A stretch of DNA of 64,000 bases from Entoloma clypeatum (GCA_963565915.1 OY751492.1:2480001-2544000); one strand, 5' to 3'; counted from the first letter of the stretch, positions 1 through 10,808 are shown. Made by a program: numbers and translations. Notes: a model not told the origin generated them from the letters alone.

Positions 1-2
1 AT

Positions 3-2840
3 GCGATCTCGAGCGAAATTACTGTCAAAACATGGCACAAGCGTCTTGGTCATCCAAACGATCAAGCACTTCGAAAGATTCCCACCAGTACCAAAGGGGT
101 ACCTGAGACACTAGTACGTGAGAAATCACAGGAAAGTTGTACAGGTTGCCTCAAAGGGAAAATGCCGAATCAATCATACCCCAATTCGATGACAAGAGCA
201 ACCAAAACTTTTGATCTTATCCATTCCGATCTTAAACAGATATCCACGGCATCTTACCATAAATACAAATATTTCCTTACGTTTCTGGATGACTTTTCAT
301 CCCATGTCTGGGTCGTCTTGCTTAGAAAGAAGTCTGATGCCATCACGGCACTAAGACAATTTCTTGCGATGATCCAGAATCAGTTCGCTGCTACCCCTAA
401 AAAGTGGCGAGTTGATGGAGGTGGAGAGTTCGACAAATACAAGGATGTACTTGCCGATCATGGAATTCTGATTGACATCACGCTCCCATATCAGCATCAG
501 CAGAATGGTAGAGCAGAAAGGATCAATCGAACTCTATGGGAAAAATCTCAGGCCTTGCACTTCGACGCATGTTTACCACCTATGTGGTGGGAATTCTGTT
601 TGGAACATGCAGTGTTCCTCTACAACATAACCCCCATGCAGCGTCTTGAATGGAAAACCCCTTACTTCAGGGTGACTAATGAGATCCCCGACATGTCAAG
701 TGTCAGAGTCTTCGGATGCCAGGCATATATATATATCCCAAAAGAGAAACGGAGAAACTCCCTGGAATCCAGATCATGATTGATGATTTATCTCGGATCG
801 AAACCAGGAGTCAAAGGATACCGTTTCATGGATCCTGAGACAAATATGATTTTCATGGGTGGGAAAGCGATCTTTGATGAGAGGAAGTAACCTAGATGCC
901 ACATCGACCCTTTGCCAGAAAACCATCCAGAAATGGAAAACCCAGAACCAGCTGATGAGTTTGAGGACCTCATCCCCAGAAATGATGACAATGACAGTCA
1001 TAACGAAACACCTCACGACCCTGTTCCTACTGGACAGGATCACCCTGAATCAGACAATGATTTGCCGCCTAGCGAGCCTGATGACGAGCCACGAGTACCC
1101 ACTCCGGAACCCGAACAAGTACCAGATCGACCGATCAGGGAACGACGAGTTTGGAGAATGCCAGGTAGCATCTATGGGGAAGACACCCCTGCTTCTGATC
1201 TTGAAAAAATGGATCGAAGACATAGATTAGGTGGTCAATCGGCATGGATGAATGATCTCCTAATGGAGGCAATCTCTATCCAAGTGGGCATCATCGAAAT
1301 GTCACACAAAGACATATACCCTCTTCCAAACAAAGAAGATTGGTATGCGGCAGAACGAAAAGAGCTAGACATGCTCAAAGGCCGCGGGGTGATCACAGAG
1401 TTAGTACCCCTACCCACAGGGAGGAAAGCTCTAAGGAACAAATGGGTTTACAATGAAAAATCCAACGGGCATCTGAAAGCGCGCCTCGTCGCAAAAGGCT
1501 TCTCACAGGTAGAAGGGATCGACTTTGATCAAATCTTCTCACCAGTAGTGAGGTATGAGACTGTCCAGTTGATTCTGGCATTGACAGCCCTTGAAGGGTG
1601 GTTCATGACACTCTTGGACGTCTCATCAGCCTTCCTCTATGGAACACTCCGTGAGGTAATTTACATGCGACAGCCTGAGGGCTACATAGTAAAAGGGAAA
1701 GAACACCTCGTGTACCGACTATACAAAGCCCTATACAGACTCAAGCAGGCTGCATTAGCCTGGTGGAGGCAACTCGATTCCTCCATGAAAAAGCTCGGCT
1801 TTGTCCGGCTTCACTCCGATGCGGGAGTTTTCATTCACACAAGTACCAAAGGGGAAACTGTAATCGCCGTCATTTATGTCAATGACTCTGCTTTTCTCGG
1901 CACAAACCAGGAATACACGCTAGAAAAGAAGAAGGCCTTCATGACAACATGGAAATGTAGGGACCTAGGCCACCTAGTCTCTGATGGGGAACCAAAGGAA
2001 TTTCTCTCAATCCAAATAAGGCAACGTGGGAAGAGGATCTTCATTGATCAAGTACCTTACCTTGAGAAAATTCTCGCACGTATGGGGATGAGCAAATCCA
2101 ATGCCACCCATACCCCACTCCCGATGGGCTACAAACCCATGAAGTCTGAAGATGAACCCAATGCAGAACTCAGATCCAAGTACCAATCCGTCATCGGATC
2201 ACTATTGTACTTAATGATCGGGACAAGACCTGACATTTGTTTCACCGTGATCAAAATGCCCCAATTCTCCACAAACCCTACCAGACGCCATTTAGAAGTG
2301 GCTAGGGATATTTGCAGGTATTTGAGGGCAACAAAAAATTATGCGATCATGTACGATGGTGATTCTGGGAAAGGGATCTACACATTCACAGACTCCGATT
2401 GGGCGTCAGATGAAAACACCAGGAAGTCCACTACTGGTTACTTCATATCACTGGCATCTGGAGCAGTAACATGGGTTTCATCGGCGCAAAAAACCATTGC
2501 CCTCTCTTCCACAGAAGCAGAGTACATGGCGCTATCAGATTGCAGTCGCGCAGTGACATGGCTTAGAAGCATGCTTGCCGAACTTGGGATGCAGATCGGA
2601 TCAGTCCCGATCTATGGAGATAACAATGGCTCCGTCTTTATCACATCCAACCCTGTAACTAAAAAGCGGTCCAAGCACATCAATGTGTGTTTCCACTTCG
2701 TCAGAGAAAAAGTATCCGAAGGCATCATTACGGTCGAATTCATCGCAGGAGTGAATAACCCTGCAGACCTTTTAACTAAGAATCTGGGGAAAATCCTCTT
2801 TAGCAAGTTTATCCCGTACTTCGGATTACTTAGAAACTAG
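3..2840 (+). pseudogene. Copia-1 pol: GAG-pre-integrase, integrase, reverse transcriptase, RNase H
   Basis: One reading frame runs from base 3 to the stop before 2,841, broken by TGA at 777-779 and TAA at 888-890. In order it shows the GAG-pre-integrase motif WHKRLGHP with a CTGC knuckle (about 36-160), the integrase core (FLTFLDDFSSHVWV, VDGGGEFD and NGRAERINRTLWE, 230-560), reverse transcriptase (KWVYNEKSNG, LLDVSSAFLYG, from 1,440) and RNase H (TDSDWASDENTRKSTTGY, SSTEAEYMALSDC, 2,390-2,540). The RT catalytic box reads YVND where copia RT has YVDD, so one catalytic Asp is lost by a G to A change at a CpG. The TGA at 777 fits a CGA codon mutated the same way. A dead pol polyprotein; the domain assignment is secure. 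Confidence 0.93.
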
Positions 2841-2909
2841 ACGAAGAAAGAGTACCTATATGGGAAAAAGTAAAAATGTATTTAGAAGTATGTACTAAAT
2901 ATGGGGGGG

Positions 2910-3217
2910 TGTTGTAACTTTTCCATCACATAGATTAGATTAGATTAGATTATATCATGTGACCTTAGACATCTTCGATTACATACTTATTTGGTTGGTA
3001 CAAACAGTAGTACGGTATATAAGACCAGGAAACTGTCAATATCAACAAGTTGCCTCTTGACTCTTAACCAGCTCCATCGCTCTTACCAGCCTCAACCGCT
3101 CTCACCAGCCCCACCCTTCTCAACCAAGTAAGTGACTAGAACGGTAGAGTAGAGTACTTCCACTGTAGCTGTGTTGCTCAGTACATCTGCGGCTAGCGCC
3201 CAGGTGTAACTTCAACA
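2910..3217 (+). repeat. Copia-1 3' LTR
   Basis: 308 bp, beginning TGTTG and ending CAACA as an LTR should. It is preceded by a polypurine tract ending in a run of G (about 2,901-2,909). A short ATTAG tandem repeat lies near its start (2,933-2,955). The old gypsy pol resumes directly downstream. Confidence 0.85.
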
Positions 3218-3435
3218 AACAAGAAGGATGGTTCCAAATGATTGGTACAAGATTACCACATGGTCAATAAATTTACGGTCAAAGACAAGTTTCCACTCCC
3301 ACACATCTCCCGTCTCTTGGATGTGCTGAAAGATGCAGTCTACTTCAATAAGATGGACATCATGTGGGGTTACAACAACATCTGGATTAAGGAAGGAGAT
3401 GAATGGAAGGCAGCCTTCCTCACCAGTTGAGGATT
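3218..3435 (+). pseudogene. Old family A gypsy pol fragment 1 (reverse transcriptase fingers)
   Basis: Matches the RT of the intact-looking family A copies (VQDYHMVNKFTVKDKFPLP, then NKMDIMWGYNN and EGDEWKAAF). It contains a TGA at 3,428-3,430 where copy A2 has CGA. The frame continues at 4,402 once the solo LTR is removed, and at 11,211 once copy A1 is removed. This is therefore the oldest layer here, cut by at least four later insertions. Confidence 0.9.
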
Positions 3436-4401
3436 TGTTATGGATTCACTATCCATGGCATTGATCGCTCAGACAAGATACAAGACATAGAGGCCTTATC
3501 TGATTAATGGCCAGTTTCATCTTATCTATTGGTTTCATGCTTAGTGTTTGAAAGTCCAGTCCAGTCCGGTTTTTTGCCAACAAAAAATTAAGAACCTAGA
3601 ACCAAGACTGGTTGAGTGGTTTCTCCAAAAAACTGAAACCAGGACTGGACTGGTCAAAGACTGGTGAACCAGTCTTTCCTCTCTCAAAAAAGTAAACCAG
3701 GACTGGTTCGAACTGGTTTAAACTGGTTATTTTCCAATTTATTCAAACTGTTTCAAAATATCATTTATAACACATTTCAAAATGTTTTATAGAAGCTTTG
3801 ATGAACAAAATCTATGTGAACCTATATGAACCTGTATGAACCTATGACCAGTTTACATTTTTTGAGTCTCAAATCAAGACTGGTGTTGAACCAGTCTTCT
3901 TTTTTTCCAAAATTTGAAGAACCTGAGACTGGTCAATCCTCAAAAATCTGAAACTTGAGACTGCAGTCCAGTCTCTCACCAGTCTTTACCAGTCTGGTTC
4001 CAGTCCAGTTCTAGGTCTTTGAGACTGGACTTCAAAACACTATTCATGCTTACTATTCACTTTTACATCATTCGGGCCGCGGCCTCCGCTTACTCACTAC
4101 AGTATGGTCATCATTACCATATCAAGATGGTTACTCTCACACATCCTTGACATCATGTTACTTATTGGACTATACTTAGATACTCTGACTCATGCCGCAG
4201 CAGTTACCATAGACACCTACTCCAGGTCCACTTCTGGAGTCAGACCGGACCGCTCTAGAGTCATCTAGATGACTCAACCTTCTAGTATATATAGGGTAGA
4301 TACATTGCATGTATTCCCCAGATCTAGCAATCACCTTGGTATCTGCCTTTGCTACTTAAGCCTCTCTGCCTAAACATCACATGGGTTTGTCAACCACAAC
4401 A
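3436..4401 (+). repeat. Solo LTR of an unidentified family, containing a MITE
   Basis: Begins TGTTATGG and ends CACAACA. It is flanked by a perfect 5-bp duplication, ggatt at 3,431-3,435 and 4,402-4,406, and removing it restores the RT reading frame of the host gypsy fragment. Without the internal MITE it is about 457 bp. It carries a TATA-like stretch near 4,290. The family cannot be named because no internal region is left; LTR-LTR recombination is the usual origin of a solo LTR. Confidence 0.85.
3542..4042 (+). mobile_element. hAT-like MITE with TAGTGTTTGAAAGTCC termini
   Basis: 501 bp with no coding capacity. It starts tagtgtttgaaagtcc and ends as an imperfect inverse, ...cttcaaaacacta. 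A perfect 8-bp TSD, ttcatgct, flanks it (3,534-3,541 and 4,043-4,050). The interior is full of CCAGTC/GACTGG motifs that could fold back. 8-bp TSDs and TAG-type ends fit the hAT superfamily (inference). A related copy lies in the opposite orientation at 35,208-35,706. Confidence 0.88.
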
Positions 4402-4563
4402 GGATTGTTCGAACCATTGGTCATGTTTTTTGGCCTTTGCAACTCCCCAGGAATGTTCTCTCGGATGATGGCTAGTCTATTTCAGGACCAGATCTGCCGA
4501 CGCATCTGCGTGATCTACATGGATGTCATTGTGGTTATTGGTAAAACCAAGGAAGAACTCATG
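4402..4563 (+). pseudogene. Old family A gypsy pol fragment 2 (RT palm)
   Basis: Encodes GLFEPLVMFFGLCNSPGMF followed by CVIYMDVIVVI. The RT catalytic box is YMDV instead of YMDD (second Asp lost). It ends at the 5-bp site tcatg (4,559-4,563), where copy A1 inserted; the frame resumes at 11,211 with the duplicated tcatg followed by TGA. Confidence 0.9.
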
Positions 4564-4965
4564 TTTTATGCTTAACAAACCGTTCCAAGGTTCGGGCAGA
4601 GTATGCAGGGAAGTGGAAAGGCGAAGAGCAAAGTGATTGCTAAATCTAAGGAATCTACTATAGTACAAGAGGTTTATATAGGTACTGACTATAGGCAGTA
4701 GCGGATGAGTCAGTACTGCAGAAGGCAGTGCGCATGAGTAAGGCGACTGCGGAAGGCTATGTACAGTGAGTAAGCTGACTGCGGAAAGCGAGTCAGCGCG
4801 GGAGCAAAGTATACTAAAGGGGATGACGAAGTAATGTAATGAGTCAGACTGGGAATCGAAGGTTGCGAAAGTAGACATTAGACATAGTAAGTTTGTAAGA
4901 GGGCGCCGAGTCGGGCCGATAAGTAAAAGATATGATGTGGTCCTCATACCGTAGAGTCCGTAACA
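4564..4965 (-). repeat. A1 3' LTR
   Basis: 402 bp. On the element strand it begins TGTTACGGACTC and ends ...AAGCATAAAA, the last bases being mutated from the expected CATAACA. It lies next to a purine-rich tract (4,966-4,980) that would prime plus-strand synthesis. It differs from the 5' LTR at about eight positions. Confidence 0.9.
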
Positions 4966-4999
4966 TGTTCCCCTCTCCAAGCTCTGTGTCCTCACAGAG

Positions 5000-5371
5000 T
5001 CACTGTCCCCATCCCTCGTTGTTGCCGGGATCAGACCAGTTCGGACTTTTCTTGAGGCTCCAATCATATATCAACTCCTCGTTGATGGCTACGGTGAGTT
5101 CGAGGCCTTTGATAGCCAGCCGAATACGTCGATTCTCGATTACAAGGGTGCTGGTGTAATTTCCAAGAATTTGTTTTTCCTCGGGACTCGGGGCGACGGA
5201 TAGGTTGGACAGTGAGTGAAGCCGGATATGCATCTGGCGATGGAGGAGGTCGGCAAGGGAAGTTTCGAGAGCATGGATTTGGTCTCTCATGGAGAGTGTT
5301 TCATTCATGAGGGCGGCGATGGTGGGGTTGATGTCGGTGGTGGAGGTGGAGGTAACGGTGGTGTTGGACAT
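5000..5371 (-). CDS. Family A small 3' ORF (ORF3), function unknown
   Basis: 123 codons between the chromodomain and the 3' LTR. I do not recognise the protein. It starts with a Thr/Ser-rich N-terminus (MSNTTVTSTSTTDINP), then a predicted amphipathic helical stretch (ALMNETLSMRDQIHALETSL), a PSPEEKQILGNY motif and a Trp-containing C-terminus. It recurs at the same place in A2 (22,410-22,783, frameshifted), in A3 (61,503-61,877, open) and as a ruin in A4 (about 28,590-28,960). Being open in two of four copies of a decaying family suggests it is a real element-encoded product, but no function can be assigned. Confidence 0.6.
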   Translation of the reverse strand: MSNTTVTSTSTTDINPTIAALMNETLSMRDQIHALETSLADLLHRQMHIRLHSLSNLSVAPSPEEKQILGNYTSTLVIENRRIRLAIKGLELTVAINEELIYDWSLKKSPNWSDPGNNEGWGQ

Positions 5372-5505
5372 GGCGGCGAGGATGGTTGAGAGATAGAAGA
5401 AGAAGGGGGAGGCTATATTGGGCAGGGAAAAGGACTAGAGCGGGGAACTCAGTGTGTGGTTGACTGATGAGGTCGATACTTGTCATGGATTCTGAGAGCT
5501 GTCTT

Positions 5506-6613
5506 TTATCGTGGGCGAGATGGGTTCTGCCGATGGAAATCACAGATCAAATCTTGAGCGTTCTGAACATTAGTTCGAGGTTCCCATGTGTTCTCTTCTG
5601 GGCCATATCCTTCCCACTGAACAAGGTACTGGATCTTTCCGCAGAACTTTTGAGAGTCTCGTAGACACATGGTACTCTTCTCGTCCTTCGATGATGATCG
5701 GATCAGGGGCTGGTTTCTTTTTCTGGATGGCATACTTCGGAGTTTCATATGGTGACAACAGGGTCTCGTTGAACACAGGGTGAATCATCTTCCAAGTCTT
5801 CGGAAGATCAAGAAGGTACGCGCTAGCTCCTTTCTTCTCTAGGACCTTGAATGGTCCATGTCGGAGTGCATCAAGTTTCTTTGAGGGGCGATCGGTCCTG
5901 ATGTTAGTCCCTTCCAGCCACACCTTGTCTCCGATGCGGTAGTCCCGAGACGGACTTCGCCATGTATCAACTGTCTTCTTCATCTGATCCTGTGCTTGTT
6001 TCAGCGCAGCATTGGCTTCTTCTCGTGCCTGTTTGAGTTTTTTCAAGAAGTCGTTGGCAGCCGGATTGGTATCTTCTAACACGAGCTCTCCCTTCCATGG
6101 ATGTAAACCGTAGTTGAGGTAGAATGGGGTGTGCTTTGTCGTCTGATGTTCTTTGTCATTGTACTGGAACTCTGTGATTGCGATCCATTCAGCCCAATCA
6201 TCCTGTATGTGGTTGACAAAGTTTCGTAAGAACACTTCCATCTCCTGATGCAATCGCTCGGCCTGTCCGTCAGTCTGTGGGTGGTATGCAGTGGACAGGT
6301 TCCTCTTGATCCCTAGCATGCGGCAGAGTATCTCCATGAACTTCGCAGCGAACTGCGGTCCCCTATCGCTGATGATCTTCTTGGGGATCCCATGAAGCTT
6401 CCATATCTGATCCCGATAGATCTTGGCTAATCCTTCAGTCGATAGTTCCACGGTTGTCGGAATGAGGTGAAGCATCTTCGAATGTCTATCCGTGATGACC
6501 AGAATTGCGTTTTTTCCATCAGATTCTGGTATCGGTCCCACAACGTCGATCCCTATGTCTTCCCATGGGTGACTTGGTGCTGCATGGGGATGTAGCGGAG
6601 CATGTCGCTTTTG
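5506..6613 (-). pseudogene. A1 integrase core and chromodomain
   Basis: Continues pol after the TGA at 6,614-6,616. It shows the integrase core (GPIPESDGKNAILVITDRHS, SDRGPQFAAKF, and HPQTDGQAERLHQ with the catalytic Glu), a GPY/F-like region (DALRHGPFKVLEKKGASAYLL) and a chromodomain ([17 protein letters not shown], 5,545-5,600). Compared with copy A3, about 5 bp are missing near 5,655, so the chromodomain lies in another frame; A2 shares this deletion. Such chromodomains are known to direct chromoviruses to heterochromatin. Confidence 0.88.
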
Positions 6614-9109
6614 TCAGTTAATCTTGTTGCATTGACAAGTGTCGCAACCCTTCACGTACTTCTTCACATCATGCAGTATGGTAGGCCACCAGTAGGTGCG
6701 AGTGAGGAGTTCATGTGTCCGGTACTGTCCTGGATGTCCCGCCACTGGTGCATCGTGTGATTCGAACATCAATTCTTGTTGTAATTGTGGGTCCGGCGGG
6801 ACATAGACTCGTTCTCCTGCATAGGTGATCCCATTCTCCTGCTGATACCAATGAGGATTCTTTTTTAGACCCTGGGCTACTTCTGTCTCCATGCGGTTTG
6901 AACCCTTGATGCGTGTGATCCACGGATTTTCGATGGTTGTGACGTTTCCAATTTTGATGGAATCGGATGTTTCACCCCCTTCAAAGAATTGTTCCTCCGT
7001 GAACATCTCCATTTGTACCACATCTTCTGATTCCAACCGTTTCAAGAATAGTCCCTCCTTGAGCATTTGGTCACTGTCCTGTGGTTCGAGTTCCGCTTCA
7101 TACCAGGGTAAGCGTGACAGGATGTCCGCTTTCGCATTGGTCTTGCCGGGCACATGCCGTAATTTGAAGTCATAGTCTTGTAACTTCATTTTCCAGTGTC
7201 GCTGTCGTTGATTTAGGTCCTGAGGACGACGGAAATATTCCAAGTTCTTGTGATCGGTCAAGATCTCGAAACGTTCCCTGGCTTCAAGCAGATAGTGTCT
7301 CCAATCTTTCAATGCTTCCACGACCGCCAGGAGTTCCTTGTCGTATATCTCGTAATTTTGTTCGGCCGCAGACATGGTCCGCGACAAGAACGCAATGGGG
7401 TGCCATTTGTCGTTTTGGTTCTGAGAGAGTACTGCTCCAATTGCATAGCCCGATGCATCGGTTTCAACCCTGAACTGTCCCTCTGGTTTTGGTAATGCCA
7501 AGACTGGTGCCGATGTAATTGCCCGTATGAGGCCTTCAAAAGCTTGCTGCTCCGTTGGTCCCCAAGTCAATGCCGTACCGCCTGTGAGCGCGGTGAGAGG
7601 TTTCGCGATGTTTGAGTACCCTTCAATAAATCGTCGATAGAAGTTAGCAAATCCAAGGAACTTCTGAACTTCCTTTTTTGATGTGGGTGCTCGCCAGTTT
7701 CGAATTGTATCCACCTTCTCAGTTTCCATCTCAACACGTCCCTCACCAACCACATATCCCAATATAGGACATTTCGTTACTTCCCATAAACACTTCTTCT
7801 CCTTTAGGAACAAATCATTGTCCGATAGGATCTGTAGGATTTCTTCAGTGTTTCGCGCGAGTTCTTCCTTGGTTTTCCTGATAACCACGATGTCATCCAT
7901 GTAGATCACACAGATACGTCGGCGGATCTGGTCCCGGAATAAACTAGCCATCATTTGAGAGAACATTTCCGGGGAGTTGCAAAGACTGAAAAACATGACC
8001 AATGGTTCGAACAATCCTCGACTGGTGAGAAAGGCAGCTTTCCATTCATCGCCCTCCTTAATCCGGATGTTGTTATAGCCCCACATGATGTCCATCTTAT
8101 TGAAGTAGACTGCATCTTTTAGCACGTCCAAGAGATTGGATATTGGTGGGAGTGGGAACTTGTCTTTGACCGTGAATTTATTGACCATGTGGTAGTCTTG
8201 TACCAATTGTTTGGAACCATCCTTCTTGTTGATGAAGAAGCAAGGGGAGGCATAAGGGGATTTTGACGGGCAGATCTTTCCTGTTGCTAGATCCTTGTCG
8301 ATGAATGCGTCCAACTCCTCTTGTTCCTTTTGTGTCATAGGATATGTATTTCCCCCTAGTTCCTTTGGTGCATCCGGTGTAAGTTTGATACCATGGTCCC
8401 ACTCCCTCTCCTTTGGGATCTTATCAAAGTTCTCTTTTTCGAAGAGATGAGCAAATCGTTCAACATATGAGAGTCGTTTGGTTGTGGGAGGTGGTGTGGG
8501 GGTGACAGCTTCCAAAATAGGGTCTCCAGGGTTCCATTTCTGATCCGACTTTTTGGGTGCATCTTTGTCGCGCACCTCAACCATGCGAACCCAGTGTTTG
8601 CGACCATTAAGGTTAATCCTGAAATCCGAGTGTTTGGTTCGACATGTTGTTGGGCACCAGTTAAATGTTACCGCGCCGGTTGTCCAATTGATTCTGGGGT
8701 TGTGGTGTACCAACCAGTCATGTCCCAAGAGCATGTCCGTTCTCCCAATGTCCAGTACCATTGCTTCCATGGTTTCCTGATGTGCTCCCAAATCCAGTTT
8801 GACTTCGGCAAGTTGGCTCGCTTTCTGTTGTCGATTTGGCGATCCATCCGCATTTAGAATTGCTATGGGCGGTATTCCTTGCGTAGGGAGGTTCTGTTCG
8901 CGTACTATTTTGGGATGGATGCATGTGCGTTCACATCCGCTGTCAACCTCAGGTCGGATAACCTTTGGTCCTCGTTGTGTCCTGAGCTGAGCTAACAGCC
9001 TGATTTCTCGTCTTTTTGGAGGTTTATCTCCCTTCACAATCTTAGTTGACGCAGCGGCTCGCTTGGCAGGGATGACATAGGTTCTATTGTCTGCAGTCAT
9101 ACAAGGCAA
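6614..9109 (-). CDS. A1 pol part 1: aspartic protease, RT, RNase H, integrase zinc finger
   Basis: 831 codons open. Order: retropepsin-like protease with its D-S-G triad (PEVDSGCERTC, residues about 54-64), RT (VQDYHMVNKF, then NKMDIMWGYNN, then the catalytic CVIYMDDIVVI), RNase H (ETDASGYAIGAVLS, then NYEIYDKELLAVVEAL), and the HHCC zinc finger of integrase (GHPGQYRTHELL ... CDTCQCNKIN). It stops at TGA just after the zinc finger, where copy A3 reads on with CGA, so integrase is cut off. Over its whole length it differs from the A2 protein at one residue. The start is the first ATG after the upstream stop; translation may instead be fused to gag. Confidence 0.92.
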   Translation of the reverse strand: MPCMTADNRTYVIPAKRAAASTKIVKGDKPPKRREIRLLAQLRTQRGPKVIRPEVDSGCERTCIHPKIVREQNLPTQGIPPIAILNADGSPNRQQKASQLAEVKLDLGAHQETMEAMVLDIGRTDMLLGHDWLVHHNPRINWTTGAVTFNWCPTTCRTKHSDFRINLNGRKHWVRMVEVRDKDAPKKSDQKWNPGDPILEAVTPTPPPTTKRLSYVERFAHLFEKENFDKIPKEREWDHGIKLTPDAPKELGGNTYPMTQKEQEELDAFIDKDLATGKICPSKSPYASPCFFINKKDGSKQLVQDYHMVNKFTVKDKFPLPPISNLLDVLKDAVYFNKMDIMWGYNNIRIKEGDEWKAAFLTSRGLFEPLVMFFSLCNSPEMFSQMMASLFRDQIRRRICVIYMDDIVVIRKTKEELARNTEEILQILSDNDLFLKEKKCLWEVTKCPILGYVVGEGRVEMETEKVDTIRNWRAPTSKKEVQKFLGFANFYRRFIEGYSNIAKPLTALTGGTALTWGPTEQQAFEGLIRAITSAPVLALPKPEGQFRVETDASGYAIGAVLSQNQNDKWHPIAFLSRTMSAAEQNYEIYDKELLAVVEALKDWRHYLLEARERFEILTDHKNLEYFRRPQDLNQRQRHWKMKLQDYDFKLRHVPGKTNAKADILSRLPWYEAELEPQDSDQMLKEGLFLKRLESEDVVQMEMFTEEQFFEGGETSDSIKIGNVTTIENPWITRIKGSNRMETEVAQGLKKNPHWYQQENGITYAGERVYVPPDPQLQQELMFESHDAPVAGHPGQYRTHELLTRTYWWPTILHDVKKYVKGCDTCQCNKIN

Positions 9110-9150
9110 GCAAGTCCGTTTAATAGATAAGGGTCGCGACTTAGCGTCGT

Positions 9151-10017
9151 TTAATCAGATCCTTTGGGAAAATCCTTCTCGTCGGCTTCTAAGATTGTGG
9201 TTTCATCATTCTCAGCATCTTCCTCAGACACCTTCCTAACCCTTCCGGAGTTCTTCTTCGGCTTGCGGCAGTTGCGCGCAATATGGCCTTCTTGGTCACA
9301 GTTGAAACACTTGCGACCATCTTTCTTCTTTGGAGTGCTACAGTCTTTAGCCAGATGACTGAAGCGTTGACAGTTGTAGCAACGGGCTACTCCTGCTTTG
9401 TCGATCTCCATGGCCTTGCCCTGACCACCATAAGTGGTACCCAATCCAGTGCTCATGTTGCCACCACCTCGAATGACCAGTGCGTGTCCTTCCATCTGTC
9501 GTCCCTTGTTTCGGATCTCCTTTGCGTAATCGGTGTACGTCTTGCCATCGCTAGCCACTTGTTCAGAGATTCTGCGGTTGACATTCTTCTCTAGGATGTA
9601 TTTCCCAGTTTCTTCGCCAAGGTTTGACAGCTTCAAGAGTTCTTCAAATTCATCCAAAAATTCGTCAACGGTGCGTTTCTCTTGTTTTAGGACTTTGAGT
9701 CTTGCTTTGGCAGCGACCGACTTGTTGGCGATGGAGAATCGTGTGGCGATATCATCGGAAAAACCTAGCCAGGTGATGTTCTCGTTGTCAACGGCAAGAG
9801 CGTCTAACTTGTTACTGGCCCAGTGTCTGCCGGACCCTTCCATCATGCAGGATAGTACCGCAAGAATCTTCTGATTGTCTGTGAGGCTCTTTTGGAACCT
9901 GATGTATAGTTTGGTGGCTTTTCACCACTCGTCGAAGGTGTATCTGTCCTTGAACATCCCAGGATCCTTGATGATCTTGGATGTATCCATTGTTTGTACA
10001 GCCGGAGCTTCTGCCAT
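9151..10017 (-). pseudogene. A1 gag with two CCHC zinc knuckles
   Basis: ATG at 10,015-10,017 (MAEAPAVQTM...). A capsid-like helical region follows, then two nucleocapsid knuckles, C-x2-C-x3-S-x4-C (CYNCQRFSHLAKDC; the usual Gly-His is Ser-His) and C-x2-C-x4-H-x4-C (CFNCDQEGHIARNC), and an acidic tail. A TGA at 9,922-9,924 interrupts codon 32 (E-W-stop-K-A). The same stop is in A2. Either both copies share the defect, or the stop is suppressed; the former is simpler. The 231-codon ORF usually called here starts at the next Met. Confidence 0.85.
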
Positions 10018-10019
10018 GT

Positions 10020-10604
10020 TTAGAGTCTGCGGAGGAGAAGAGGAGTCGGGTTGTTGGGATGAAGATGGGGTTCAGGATACAGGTAAGGATTGAAAATGAG
10101 TCCCTGTTCTAGGCGTCTGTTCGATATCTGACTGCGCGGAGTCAAAAGTAAATTTGTCAGGGGACTCGTCGGCGGAATCGGTGGCAAAACGTTCAGAGTA
10201 TTTCCTCTGTAAATCTCTAAGGAATCTCTGTTCCTGCGCATCTGTTGGTCGCGAGAAGGGGTCAAGTCTCTCGTTTCGTGCCCAACGGTTGTACTTGGTC
10301 TGTTGTTCTTCAGTGGTGAAGTGGGCGTAGATCTGCTGCTTCGAGTAGGACATGATGATGTGGCTCTGGGACGTCTCGATGTGAGCGTCCTAATCAATCT
10401 TCTGATAATGGTTGTCTGGACACCGATAAACTCTCTGATCTCTGTGATCTGACCTGTCTGAGGTCCTTCTTGAACGCGAAAGCTTTCGAGTTTGTTCTGT
10501 CGGGCGTTGTAACGCGCGATCTGGTGTTGCCGAGCAAGATGGATGCTCTCTGCTATCTCGCCGTGGGGGCAATGCTCGTCGTTGTCTAGTTCTTCGTCAA
10601 GCAC
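10020..10604 (-). CDS. A1 ORF region upstream of gag, product unknown
   Basis: Two overlapping frames are open just upstream of gag: 10,020-10,604 (194 codons; Arg-rich, Pro/Ser-rich C-terminus) and 10,072-10,353 (93 codons, charged, MSYSKQQIYAHFTTEEQQTK...). Both are identical in A2. The 194-codon frame continues upstream past a TGA (L-S-P-stop), so it may be the remains of an N-terminal gag or leader protein. I cannot tell which frame, if either, is translated. Confidence 0.35.
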   Translation of the reverse strand: MLDEELDNDEHCPHGEIAESIHLARQHQIARYNARQNKLESFRVQEGPQTGQITEIREFIGVQTTIIRRLIRTLTSRRPRATSSCPTRSSRSTPTSPLKNNRPSTTVGHETRDLTPSRDQQMRRNRDSLEIYRGNTLNVLPPIPPTSPLTNLLLTPRSQISNRRLEQGLIFNPYLYPEPHLHPNNPTPLLLRRL

Positions 10605-10808
10605 CTGCTGTAGGATGCAACGGATCTCCGATTCGATGTACTGCTGGATGAGTGTAAAATCGATACTGTCTCAAGGACTTAGCTCCTCCTGTCGGGCTTC
10701 TGGCGTGCTGAATGGGTTACTGGTGAAGTCTTCAAAGAAGCGCGACATCTTGACTTGTCTGGTAGTTGCTCTCTTCGCTCTGGGCGAACCTAACGAGATT
10801 TAGCAACT

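Larger units (their letters stand above)
1..3217 (+). mobile_element. Ty1/copia LTR retrotransposon Copia-1, 5' part outside window
   Basis: The window opens inside the pol gene of a copia element, in the integrase region; the 3' LTR follows at 2,910-3,217. Integrase precedes reverse transcriptase and RNase H, which is the Ty1/copia order. Right after the LTR the sequence resumes inside the pol of an older gypsy element (N-K-K-D-G motif at 3,218), so Copia-1 inserted into that element. The 5' LTR and the matching TSD lie left of the window. Pol has two in-frame stops and a damaged catalytic motif, so this copy cannot be autonomous. Confidence 0.9.
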
